Below are positions 22,501 through 30,895 of a DNA stretch of 64,000 nt, piece by piece. A program made the translations under genes and the position numbers. This DNA comes from Edolisoma coerulescens (taxonomy: Eukaryota; Chordata; Aves; Passeriformes; Campephagidae): assembly GCA_013397115.1 (NCBI GenBank), contig VWZW01007188.1, positions 62,001 through 126,000 on the forward strand, given 5' to 3'. Positions within the stretch are counted from its first letter, which is position 1. Each line of letters begins with the position of its first letter. Under the pieces are notes generated by a model. The model did not search any database and was not told the DNA's origin. It saw nothing but the letters and a program-made list of their open reading frames with translations.

Positions 22501-24979
22501 CATCTTAGAGTGTGTCAGACTTTCATCTCATTCATTAATTACTAAGCAGTATCTGTTTCTCCATTTTAAGAAACTCTTGTGTATCTTATATACCGTACAC
22601 ACAAATTTAGTGTTAAGAATTTTGAACAGTACATTATTACTGTTAACATTATCTTCCTCAAAGCACCAAATTTTTATATATACCCCCCATACCTGAATCT
22701 CTTATATACTTTTATACCCTTATTTTGGTTGAAACACAAATACTCTTATTTCAGGTAAAATGTTGATCTAAAGTTGCATTTTTTACAAATTCCACTTTTA
22801 GTTTTACATTTCACTCTCAAAAAATTATCAAACTTAGCTCCTATTTTAAATCGATTTTTTTCTAATTTAAATGTCTATTTACTTGACCAGTCTTCTCTCT
22901 GATGGGAGAATACCACTTAGAGGGATGATTTACTTTTGATAAATTCTGGCACAGAAATGAATCAAGTTTACCTTCATTTTCTTTTGTGTATCTTACACCA
23001 TGTGGATGCAGCGTGTAGTTTCTGGAAGCAAAGTTTTTCAAGTGAATAGTAATGGAATCTCCAACTTCTCCCTTAATTATAGGACCTAAAAAACCCAGCC
23101 AGGAAGGTTTGTCAACTATCACATCATATAAATGGTTGGTATACTGAATGTAGATAGCCTTCTTGTAAGTTCTTCCTATCCTGTGTGGTCCTCTTTTGAG
23201 AAAGACTTCAGCCTGCCTGTAAAGAAAATACACAAACACATCTGTAGTGTGGTTTTAATTAAGAGTCTCAAATAAAGACCAGGCCTCTGCAGTGCTGTGC
23301 ACAACTATGTGCAAGCCTTGTTGTGAGATAAGCAAATACTGCCCAAAAATGCAAAGTATTTTCTATGAGGCAGAGTATTGTTTGAGCATATGGGGAAGGA
23401 ATTGTAGGTACCTTGGCAAGAACAGGTCTGAAGTGTAATTAAAATGCCAGTTCAGGGCTCCACTTGGGGAGCATAAACTCAGTTGCAAAGGCTCAGTTAC
23501 TATAATTCTGAGTGCATGAGGCTTTTGAGCTACAACTTAAATCGAACCAGTATGCTATAGCTCTTCTTGGACTGTTTAAACAGATACCATTTAGTTGTAG
23601 AGTATTCCTCCTGCACTGTGCTTTTCCCTGCCCCTATAAATATCAATCTCCACACAAGCGCAGCCTCATAAAGGGTTCAGGAGAAGAAGGGGAATCAGAG
23701 AAGCTGAAACCGAAAAGTACAATACAAGGGACCAGCTCCATTGCAGGCACACAACCACTGAACACCTGAAATTAACGTAGCATGCTGCGGGTCACCACAG
23801 ATCAGAGAAAAGCAGTGAAAGCACAGTGAACAGGCGTGGTTTGTTGTATTACAACACAGCTCTGCAATTCTCAAACAACATGCCCTGTTTCCACCCCTGA
23901 TCAGAATTACTAGCCTGCTGAATCCTTGTCAGTGCCTTACACCTCACGAAGTTTGTGAGTGGAAAAAAATGAAAAGCTGACTGCTTCATCTCACACCTGA
24001 TCGAGTGGCAGGTTATGGCTGAGGCTCTCCCTAGAGAAAACAAACCACAGGAAATCTTCTAATCCCTCACTCGCAGACCAAATGAGAACTGCATTTTTGA
24101 GATTTTTCTAATTTCTGATTTCTCTGGTCATTGTTTTTGCTTTGATATAATCCTATTTAATTTTAAAGGCATTGAAAAAATAGAAGAAAGGAATACTTTT
24201 TCTCCCTCAAATATTTTTCTGATGCCTTTTATATCTGAGTTTTCTATATAGATTATTCAGACCTCCAGGGTGCTCCCATCCTCCTCACCCTACATATCTT
24301 TCGCCTACTTACTACTCTCACTCTGCACAGGACCCTCCTTGCCTTATAACAAGCAACCCAGCTCCTCCACTGTGCGTGGAAGTACCCAGCTGTGCTTCTG
24401 CACCAGTGAAAACCATTCCTGCCAACAAAGAATAACTAAAAAGGAAACCTGTGCTCACTAGGAAAGTTTTAAATTTATCAAGATTCTGCATTTAAAAACA
24501 ACAGCAAAAATCATCTCTTCAGCACTACCACCTTAGACATGCGAAATTAAACACCATTAGACATTCAGGGTCTTATTCTGGTCTCTAGTCAGTAAATATT
24601 TCATTACAACAAATTCACACCCCATTACATATTCCAATGCCCTGAATTAGCAGAACATTGGAATGCAATTCTCAAGCAAGCTGGGAAAAAAAATCAAAAA
24701 TCCCTTATATGTCTGACAGAAAATCCACTGACACCAAGACTCACCAGGTTTTCAGTCCAGCCCTGGTGTCTAAACCAGATGAAGTTGTAAAATAAAACTC
24801 AACCAGTGACACTGCTTTACTTACTCTTCTTTGGCAAAAAGCTGCCCAGAGATGGCATTGGCATCACCAGGTGCATAGTTCCAGACAGTCTCTGTAATGC
24901 CAATATAGTACTCCCTGTTCACTGCCCCAGCTTGGCAACAGCAAGAAACCAGCAAGCAGCTTAGGAGAAACAGCTTCAT
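7528..24979 (-). CDS. CP: Ceruloplasmin (ferroxidase), complete 19-exon gene
   Basis: Secreted multicopper oxidase that oxidises Fe2+ for loading on transferrin and carries most plasma copper. Coding exons, 5' to 3' on the minus strand, are listed separately; splice phases agree throughout and total 3240 nt, about 1079 residues (human 1065). Residues 1-19 form a signal peptide with likely cleavage after QAGA. Six cupredoxin domains follow. Trinuclear cluster ligands are His122/124, His182/184, His990/993/995 and the HCH at 1035-1037. Type 1 sites are His297-Cys340-His345-Met350 (domain 2), His652-Cys695-His700-Met705 (domain 4) and domain 6 with Cys1036, His1041, Met1046. Iron-site residues Glu612, His617, Asp699, Glu986 and Glu950, His955, Asp1040, Glu293 are conserved. 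Domain 2 is unusual (see findings). Hephaestin is less likely because no C-terminal membrane segment appears and synteny fits CP. Confidence 0.95.
8032..8048. repeat. (TA)n microsatellite
   Basis: Run of TATATATATATATATA beyond the CP 3' coding exon, inside the predicted last intron. Confidence 0.7.
8677..8839 (-). CDS. CP: CP coding exon 18 (domain 6, [12 protein letters not shown])
   Basis: Acceptor TCTTGAAG, donor GTAAGA; 163 nt. It encodes VFDLFPGSFQTVEM and [20 protein letters not shown], with the Cys-His electron path (1035-1037), Asp1040, His1041 and axial Met1046. Unspliced reading would add only six residues to a stop at 8659-8657. Confidence 0.93.
9251..9390 (-). CDS. CP: CP coding exon 17 (domain 6, HTVHFHGH)
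   Basis: Acceptor CTTTTTAG, donor GTATCA; 140 nt, ending in phase 0. It encodes GNLHGLTMHVGDNVSWYL, then GNEIDIHTVHFHGHSFDYK with Glu986 and copper ligands His990, His993 and His995. Confidence 0.93.
9621..9680. repeat. Long imperfect inverted repeat in CP intron 16
   Basis: A 13-bp perfect stem (ATTGCAGATCTTT, 9636-9648, with its complement at 9653-9665) around a 4-nt A loop. Pairing continues outward with a few mismatches or wobbles to about 28 positions. It lies between CP exons 16 and 17. Confidence 0.7.
9836..9864. repeat. (TTG)n microsatellite
   Basis: Interrupted GTT repeats in CP intron 16. Confidence 0.7.
10066..10282 (-). CDS. CP: CP coding exon 16 (domains 5/6, ESNKMH)
   Basis: Acceptor CATTTCAG, donor GTATGT; 217 nt. 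It encodes YSGLIGTLVVCHRHY, VFDENESWYLDENIKTYS and DEEFLESNKMH with iron-site residues Glu950 and His955. Confidence 0.92.
10992..11098 (-). CDS. CP: CP coding exon 15 (domain 5)
   Basis: Acceptor TTTAATTCAG, donor GTAAAT; 107 nt, ending in phase 0. It encodes TYVWKIPERSSPERGDSHC and AWAYHSTVD. His876 stands where human CP has Tyr. Confidence 0.9.
11283..11300. repeat. (TG)n microsatellite
   Basis: Short TGTG run in the CP intron between exons 14 and 15. Confidence 0.7.
11661..11789 (-). CDS. CP: CP coding exon 14 (domain 5)
   Basis: Acceptor ATCCAACAG, donor GTATCA; 129 nt. It encodes IGDKIIIVFKNLASRPYSIH and AHGVKTDSS, matching human [21 protein letters not shown]. Confidence 0.9.
12263..12402 (-). 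CDS. CP: CP coding exon 13 (domain 5)
   Basis: Acceptor TTTTGGCAG, donor GTAAAG; 140 nt. It encodes FIGSKYKKVIYREYTDQTF. The usual EEHLGILGP segment reads QQHLEIQGP here, a divergence at a normally constant loop. Confidence 0.9.
13549..13756 (-). CDS. CP: CP coding exon 12 (domain 4 copper site, domain 5 start)
   Basis: Acceptor TTCTAG, donor GTAGTT; 208 nt. It encodes SCLTTDHYTGGMKQNY with Cys695, Asp699, His700 and Met705, then YYIAAVEVEWDYSPNRTWE opening domain 5. Confidence 0.92.
14066..14278 (-). CDS. CP: CP coding exon 11 (domain 4)
   Basis: Acceptor TTCTATAG, donor GTAAAT; 213 nt. It encodes INGYMYGNQPGLEMCKG, GSEVDVHGIFFSEN with Glu648 and His652, and RRDTANLFPHT. Confidence 0.92.
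14938..15537 (+). mobile_element. CR1 LINE 3' fragment inside CP intron
   Basis: Sense-orientation CR1 3' region. Recognisable blocks are TTCTGGGCTCCCCAGTACA, GGAAAGGCTGAGGGAGCTGG, GAGGCTGCCCAGAGAGATG, GACCTCCAGAGGTCCC and a decayed tail near 15520. It lies in the intron between CP exons 10 and 11, opposite to CP transcription. Open frames on both strands here are by-products of this repeat. Confidence 0.85.
15895..16045 (-). CDS. CP: CP coding exon 10 (domain 4, ESNKMH)
   Basis: Acceptor TCTCAACAG, donor GTAAGA; 151 nt. It encodes VFDENLSWYLDDN and IDKDDEDFQESNKMH, giving iron-site residues Glu612 and His617. The adjacent intron toward exon 11 carries a CR1 insertion. Confidence 0.9.
16550..16761 (-). 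CDS. CP: CP coding exon 9 (domain 3)
   Basis: Acceptor CACAATAG, donor GTCAGT; 212 nt, ending in phase 0. It encodes SHVSPGTTFTYEWDVPEDVG, then Cys-containing DCLTWLYYSAVD and GLVGPLLVCRKG. Confidence 0.9.
16884..17024 (-). CDS. CP: CP coding exon 8 (domain 3)
   Basis: Acceptor TTTTCCAG, donor GTGAGC; 141 nt. It encodes GPVIKAEVGERIRVTF and SIQPHGVSY. It is unusually GC-rich for this gene. An upstream GT at 16903 was rejected because it breaks frame with exon 9, while the chosen donor keeps phase 1. Confidence 0.85.
17587..17726 (-). CDS. CP: CP coding exon 7 (domain 3)
   Basis: Acceptor TTTACACAG, donor GTAAGA; 140 nt. It encodes FFEQSGTRIGGSYKKAIYKE and YTDDSFTEHKK, closely matching human domain 3. 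Confidence 0.92.
18687..18852 (-). CDS. CP: CP coding exon 6 (domain 2/3 junction)
   Basis: Acceptor TTTTTTCCAG, donor GTAAAT; 166 nt. It encodes GMQALFKVEDCKKS, in which Met350 is the axial position of the domain 2 copper site, then YFIAAEEIIWNYGPS opening domain 3. It ends in phase 2. Confidence 0.9.
20077..20331 (-). CDS. CP: CP coding exon 5 (domain 2 type 1 copper site)
   Basis: Acceptor ATTTTAG, donor GTACAG; 255 nt. It encodes GMGNEADIHSAYFHGQ with Glu293 and His297, then LLSCQVNDHVEG with Cys340, Asp344 and His345. Confidence 0.9.
20898..21071 (-). CDS. CP: CP coding exon 4 (domain 2 start, ESNKMH)
   Basis: Acceptor CTTTTTCAG, donor GTGAGA; 174 nt. It encodes MFSVVDENLSWYLEDNIRTY and VDKDDEDFQESNKMH. 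Glu257 and His262 sit where human CP has Glu and Tyr. Confidence 0.9.
21558..21770 (-). CDS. CP: CP coding exon 3 (domain 1, YHSHIDAPRD)
   Basis: Acceptor TTCTTCAG, donor GTAAAC; 213 nt. It encodes FYPDTTKDFQKRDD, Cys176 and the cluster ligands His182/His184 in AYHSHIDAPRD, then SGLVGPLIICRKG. Confidence 0.92.
22972..23216 (-). CDS. CP: CP coding exon 2 (domain 1, LHPHG motif)
   Basis: Acceptor TTTACAG precedes 23216 and donor GTAAAC follows 22972; 245 nt. It encodes GPHRIGRTYKKAIY, WLGFLGPIIKGEVGD and the trinuclear-cluster pair His122/His124 in LHPHGV. Confidence 0.9.
24825..24979 (-). CDS. CP: CP coding exon 1 (start codon, signal peptide)
   Basis: ATG at 24979-24977. It encodes MKLFLLSCLLVSCCCQAGA and then the mature N terminus REYYIGITETVWNYAPG, parallel to human HYYIGIIETTWDYA. 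Donor GTAAGT follows 24825 and the exon ends in phase 2. This ATG is chosen because it directly opens a good signal peptide and has A at -3. Confidence 0.9.
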
Positions 24980-25008
24980 TTTGCATTCATGGACCTTGTG
25001 GAAAACAT
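24976..25008 (-). promoter_or_regulatory. Nested uORFs ending on the CP start codon
   Basis: ATG at 25008 and ATG at 24990 are in one frame and both end at TGA 24978-24976, which overlaps the CP ATG (24979-24977) as ATGA. The predicted transcription start near 25018 would include both. The overlap would allow terminating ribosomes to restart at the CP ATG. Confidence 0.45.
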
Positions 25009-25043
25009 GAAATAAAAACACAGGACAGGCGCATGCAATTTCC

Positions 25044-25050
25044 CTTTATA
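25044..25050 (-). promoter_or_regulatory. CP: CP TATA box
   Basis: The minus strand reads TATAAAG 65-71 nt upstream of the CP ATG. Transcription would start near 25015-25022, giving a 5' UTR of about 40 nt. Position and consensus support it; use is inferred. Confidence 0.65.
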
Positions 25051-25100
25051 TGTTCCTATCCCTCCTACTCCCCACATACTTACCTCCCCCTCCCTGCTCC

Positions 25101-25109
25101 TGTTTGCTT
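25101..25109 (+). promoter_or_regulatory. FOXA (HNF3)-like site in CP promoter
   Basis: TGTTTGCTT fits the forkhead consensus TRTTTRYTY and lies about 50 bp upstream of the TATA box. This fits liver expression of CP; it is a sequence match only. Confidence 0.4.
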
Positions 25110-25129
25110 TTGTGAACATAATGAAACCA

Positions 25130-25139
25130 ATTGCACAAT
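25130..25139 (+). promoter_or_regulatory. C/EBP-like site in CP promoter
   Basis: ATTGCACAAT fits the C/EBP consensus RTTGCNYAAY, about 80 bp upstream of the TATA box. C/EBP factors drive acute-phase liver genes, a class that includes ceruloplasmin. Confidence 0.45.
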
Positions 25140-25187
25140 GTCTCTGTGTGTCAAGAGCAAACTAAAGATTCTGGTAACCTCGTCAGT

Positions 25188-26033
25188 TCAGAAAATCAAA
25201 GAAATTTTTTCTATTTCTGCTAACCTACAATCACACAAATTAGCATTCAGACTGTCATAGAGTGTAAATCTTGTCACTGAGTTGAAAGCAGATTTAAATG
25301 GATTTATAGACTTAAGCTTAATTACATCCTTCACTATCTTCATCACTCTCTCTACAGCTTGTATGCTACTGAGAAAATAATCCCCATGATGCGCGGCACA
25401 AGAACACAATTTCTTAAGCACACTGTGAAAAGTTCTAAGTGACGCTTTTTCCCTGTGTATCTGCTCTGCATTGACAGAAGGAGGCCAAGTTGTGCCGGCT
25501 CCTGCCTGTTCACACCACCAAACTGGTGTGGCACAAGCAGATAAGGGAGGACTGAGGTCACTGGGACCAGTGTGCCCACCAGTGCATGCTTGGGTTAGCT
25601 CTGCTACCCACCACAATTCCCTTGGAAATGTAATTTTAGCACAAAGTGTGGCACCTATTGCTAGGGGTGGAAAGGACCAGCTATTCACAGATGGAGGTGG
25701 GGAGGTTTGCATCCCCTTTCCAAGCAGTTTTAGTATTGCTGAAATGAGGCTCAGAAATTCCACAAAATGACCCCCCCGTGTTATCTTCCTCCTAGTCTGT
25801 TGCCAGACAGGATATGCCACATTCTTCAATGATTAAAAACATAAGATCCAGATAATCTTAACTGTTACCATTATCCAAATGCAGTACCCAGTGCCAAAGG
25901 CTTCTTTTGCTTTATTCAAGTGCTGTCTCACTGAAAAATAAGAACAAAATTGGACCTTAAACACGGAACGCTTAAAAAACACCAAACAAAAGTTTGCAAT
26001 GGCACTTTTTTTGAGTATATATCCATTACAACA
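25188..26033. other. CP upstream region with long chance open frame
   Basis: Non-coding as far as I can tell. The minus strand stays open over 25829-25188 (213 codons), but the translation has no motif, no coding-like composition and no splice context I recognise. Confidence 0.3.
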
Positions 26034-26229
26034 TGGTTGTGTCTGAAGCTTTAGGCATACAAAGCCACCTGCAAACTTCTATTAAAAAATATGTATTTTG
26101 GGTCTCTTGGGAATTCTTAAAAAATGTCATCTGTGCTCTGAGCACTGACACAGTCATACTCATTCTAAATTACAATTACCATTTTCCTGTGTATCACAAC
26201 TTAAAATTATCTGTAATAAGCTGTAGAAT

Positions 26230-26480
26230 ATTGGGTTTGACCTGTTGCTGGTCTGGACGGTCGGGACTGCTAATGACGAGAGATCTCTGGAGAATGGTCT
26301 TAGAACATGAGGTTTGTTTCAAAGGGCGTGGGTGCTGGGGCCCTGCTAGGAGCTGCTGTCGCAGCTCCAAGCAGGGCAGAGAAGCAGCTGGGTGCAGGTG
26401 TGTGAGAGAGAGAGTGCAAGAGAGAGTGGAAAAGAGTATAAGAATGAATAATTTTCTCAGTTACAATGACATAAATCATC
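26230..26480. mobile_element. Possible LTR-like retroelement remnant with GC-rich hairpin
   Basis: A GC-rich block containing a 17-position stem (26340-26356 with 26361-26377, one A-A mismatch, 4-nt loop TGTC), followed by GA-rich simple sequence and an AT-rich stretch with a TATA-like motif. The composition differs sharply from its flanks and resembles an avian LTR, but I cannot name the family and saw no target-site duplication. Confidence 0.3.
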
Positions 26481-26703
26481 GTCTGTGCTGAATATTCTAA
26501 TTTTCCTTAACCAATCTAAAACAAGATACAAATCTTATAGCATTTACATATAGCCTATGAGATCCATAGTATTACCGTACTGTGTTACACTTTAAACCCT
26601 AAAACTACTCTGGACCCCTTCTGCCAAGCTTGCAGGAGTCTGCTCCGCCCCTTGGACCTGTCTGCAGGCCGAGGGCATTGCTCACTCCTACGGGGGATTA
26701 GTT

Positions 26704-26895
26704 TCAGTGGCCATGCCATTGCTCTTCGGTTGTTCGGTAACTGAGGCCTGGTATCTCAAAGCTGGCTTTCATTTCAATCTCGCTTATAGTTTCTATATTC
26801 TCGGCATCTTTTGCCAGGCAATCATATTTATAAGGTTTTCCTATTTCATCTTTCCCAACAATAAGCACTACCTCCTTGGCATCTGTTTTGGTCAC
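26704..26895 (-). pseudogene. Short protein-like reading frame, decayed fragment of unknown origin
   Basis: A 63-codon frame whose composition is protein-like (charged, with VLIVGKDEIGKPYKY and KASFEIPGLSYRTT). It ends in TGA at 26706-26704. Reading upstream stays open to about 26990, then meets a stop, and the added residues look random. No start or clear splice site fits. It may be the 3' end of a retroelement gene or a retrocopy, given the LTR-like block 230 bp away. I do not recognise the family. Confidence 0.3.
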
Positions 26896-29800
26896 AAAAA
26901 TTATGATTATTTTGGATAGAAGACTAAGATTCAGAACATAACTAAAGTATAGCAGTTTCCCTTTAATGACATAAAAATCTGAGTCTTATGCACCAGGACT
27001 ATGGTATACGATAATTCACCAATTTTAATCACTATTCCTATCAGGCGCTGTCAGAATATTGAATTTCATGATCTCACTTTCTGGAACCTTCTACGCATCT
27101 GGATTAAATGGAGGACTCTACTTCTTTCTAAATGAGTAAGCCAAAGCTGAGATTTTGAAATCTGACTGAATCTATGATGAAATTCTGGAGTTTCACAGGT
27201 TGATGTCACGTGTTCAAAATTATTTCTGTAGGGTTTTTTTTTCCTTTGCCATGGATGAAGATCAGTAGTCCAGCTTATCCAGGCTGCAAATACCCCATTT
27301 GTAAATTAAGTGAGGTAAAAATGAGAAAACATTTACCTCCTGTTATAATACTTAAAATCAAAGTCATTCCTTAATACAGTCCTTAATAAATAAGTTGTTC
27401 ATGAGTATTTAGGCTATTTGGTTTATTTTTGTTCAGATTTCCATTTGACTGAGGAAGAGAAAAACCACACAAGAAATACTCTTGAAATCTCCATATTTAT
27501 TTGAGGGTAAAAATATAATATATGAATATATATATACATATATACATTTATAGATAAACATATAAATATGTACTTTGCCTTAGACCCCTGAATCCTCTAA
27601 ATTACCCTTCCTTGATTTGCACAAGAACTGCATGTTGTTCTTATGTAAATATATAACAAAAACTTCTGACAGGCAATATTTTTCCATTGCCTCTTTTAAT
27701 TGTGCCTCCCCCGAACTTTCAGATTATCTGTATGCCTAAGCACACTCCTCTTACCTTTTGCTTAAGGAACTCAAAAAACTGACCAAAGTACCTCATCTTC
27801 TCAAGTCTGTATTATCTTCAAAGGGTGTCTGAAAAGCAGGACCTAAATAAAAAGACCCTATTTAATTGGTTAACTTATGAGTCTGCAGTTTGGTATCATG
27901 AATATCTCTTTATTGTTTTAGACCGTAGTACCTCATTTCTCAAATTGAGGGTGCTGAAATATTCTGACTGTTTCTAAAATCCCCAAAATTGCATTGAAAA
28001 GATAAAGCTGATCTTTTACTTCAACAATTTTCCTTGAAAGAAAAGAATAAACAAACTCCCAAATGGAATATTCTGACAAAAGGTCTCAATAAGATCATAT
28101 AGTGAGGCTGAATTGAACTCCCACCATTTCACAACTTATGGATTTGAATGATGTGTGTCTATTGCCTGCTGCCCATGCTGCTGCTCTGGCTGCCTGCAAA
28201 CCTCTGCAGTTAAACACCCTTCAAAGAGCTGGTGCAGCTCCATCCGTCCTCTGCCGCTCTGTGTGGAAACCCCCTTCATCCACAGTGGGAACAATCAGGA
28301 AATCTCAGTTTAGCAAAAGTCACTTTTACCTACACAAGGATTAATATACCCTAAAATGCAAAGGTATGGATGGGGTTCCATAGTATTTTACTACAAAACC
28401 AAGTGTCTACAGTGATTTCCAGCTGCAGTCTTTTAAACGAATGGTGTTCCTGTTGCAGACACAGAATGCTAATGCTCTGGCAAAATGCACTGGCCGTGGG
28501 GACAAATAACGCTGGAACTCTTACTGCAGATTCAGCACTAACTCCTCCCTGCCAGGAGATTTTAAACTCAAATCAGCATCTTTCTTCCTGTTGTGCCTAG
28601 GGTGTTTTATGTGGGGATTTCAGCAGGCAGGACGTGCATTCATGTCCAGGAACTCTTGTGCAAAAATGGGTTTCTCATATTCCAGCATGGGGCAAGAGTT
28701 GTCCTGGCCCCGAGGGCTGCTTCTCCCTGTTTTTGTTGGGTGAGGTCTGTGTTCTGCAGCTGGATGGTCATGTTGCCTCAAACACCACCATCGGGATCAT
28801 TGGTTATGTCTAGATTTCAAGCCAGTTAATTAATAATCTTTACAGGAATCTTGGTTCTGCTACCAGGCACAGGTCATAGCACCTATTGTTAGAGACAAAA
28901 TATTTAGGATTGAGTCAGGACTTAAATTGATTAGACCAAGGTTAAAGTCCAAAAGCCCTGTGTGAAACTGGCTGTTAAATTTGGAAATACAACCCACTGT
29001 TAGCCTTTAGTATTCTTACCACCAACTTCAAATTAATAAACTGCCCCTTTAAAAGCTGAACCACCAAGTCACAGTTGAATCTGGCTATGACAATGGAGAT
29101 GCCAGGTTCTGGATTATGGTTAAAGAGGGTTGCAGGATCAAGAAGTTCAACAAGAACTACATTACATGTCTCATTATTTAATTTAAGCCCCAAAAATAAG
29201 AGATGTCCCTGATAGAGTGGAAATGTAAATTCATCAGACCCAAACACACAAAAAATGATAAATTAAAGGCAGATCCAGAGTCTGCAGGCAAGAAATCAGC
29301 AAGACTCTCTGAGATGTTTGGTAGGAGTACAGGTTGATTTTTAAGTTTTCTTTCTTTTCCTTCTGTCCACAAACAATATCCACCAATCCTTAAAAATGTA
29401 GGATTTTCATTTAAGATAAATGATATGTCACATATTTAAGCCTAGAGAAAAACAAGTTTGCAGTGACACAGTCCTCATTTTATAATCATGCCTTTGTATC
29501 ATGCACCCCTGACCATCCATGCCACCTTGAACCATCTCCCAAAAGACTAGCCCCATTCCTAAATACCATTAATTACTTTATTACTTCTTGCAACTTAAAA
29601 GAAACTAAGCAATTAAAATTTTAGATGCATTCTTGAAATCCTACAGGAAGAAATCAGCTGTTCAAAACAACCGCATAAAAGAATACGAAGGCAAAATCTC
29701 AATATTGTCTTGAAACAGAATTAAAGGACTGATATATTCTATATTTTTCTAAATAACTTACCCAAAGCTGACACTTATTGCATGGTTTGCATTTCTAACA

Positions 29801-30880
29801 GTGTTCGATATTTGATGACAGTGTATCTGAATCCCACTAGTTCTGATGTAATAGGGATACAAACATTACTGCAAGTCTGAAGTACATATTTCTCTTTCCT
29901 CTGGGTGTTCATTGTCTAAAAACCAGAGTGCTAAATACAGCCAAATGCTGCCCATGCAACTGCAGATGGGCCAGATGTCCACTTCATTGTGAATCCATGA
30001 ATTTTCACTGGGAATGAAATAATAATTATCTGAGAAAGTAAAAATACCTTTTAGCTGCTAATTTAAAACAGGTCATTCTTTTTCATTTGATCATTATTGT
30101 CAAGATGCAAGCCTTCCATTGTAGCATGGTCAGGACACTTGCAAGAATATTAATAAGCTAGCACTGGGTGCTCACAAGGTTGCCTCTTATGTTCCCTCAA
30201 GTCACATCATACTTGACTAAAGAAAAAAGTTTGCCTCTAAGTATAAAGTGAAAAGAAACCCGGTGCAGCTATTAACATGTACCAATTAGCACAACTGAGT
30301 TCAGACCTGTGCGTCTAATCTGTCACTCAGGCCCAGGTGCCTTTCTTACCACAGGAAAACTTGACAGACTTTTTTCAGTAATTGCTTTTTGCAGTTAAGA
30401 ACTTCTAAGACGGAAGGAGCAGGGTAGGCTCTGCCCTCCATCGCCATCATGGTCTGTCTGTGACTAAAATCCATTCATTTAGAAATCATGGCTTCACACC
30501 GTGCACTACTAACCCCTCCTGATGTAGTGGGCTTTGAACCAGGCCCTTTTGGAACAACAAATAGTCATACGGTCTAAGCAATGACAAGTCAATACAAAAG
30601 CAGTTCCATTGTATTAAAACATCCCTATTGTCACAACAAGCTGGAGGGTAAAAAAATGAACTGTCCCTGCCAGGCACAACAGGACAGGTGAAGAAAAATG
30701 TGGATATCAGACAGTTCAAATATACTTCATCCAAAATAGAGAAGCTTGACAGACAGAGATTTAAGACAAGGGTTTCATTTTTCTTTGTAGCACTGAAATC
30801 TACCACTATGCATCATGGAGAGGCCATCTCTCTCTTTTTCTGGAGGTGGGGGAGAAGCAGCAACGATTTCCTTGCCATTT
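26896..30880. other. Intergenic sequence, CP to TM4SF18, with possible TM4SF18 3' UTR
   Basis: AT-rich unique sequence with a TA-rich tract near 27518-27565. A minus-strand AATAAA at 29582-29577 could end a long TM4SF18 transcript. The 90-codon minus-strand open frame at 29247-28975 has no recognisable domain. No RNA gene was seen. Confidence 0.4.
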
Positions 30881-30895
30881 TCAGAGAATACCAGC
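30881..30895 (-). CDS. TM4SF18: TM4SF18 coding exon 5 (AGIL-stop)
   Basis: Acceptor TTTATTTGCAG before 30895. It codes for only Ala-Gly-Ile-Leu and TGA at 30883-30881, matching the human end Pro-Gly-Ile-Ile. The exon continues as 3' UTR. Confidence 0.8.
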   Translation of the reverse strand, partial: AGIL

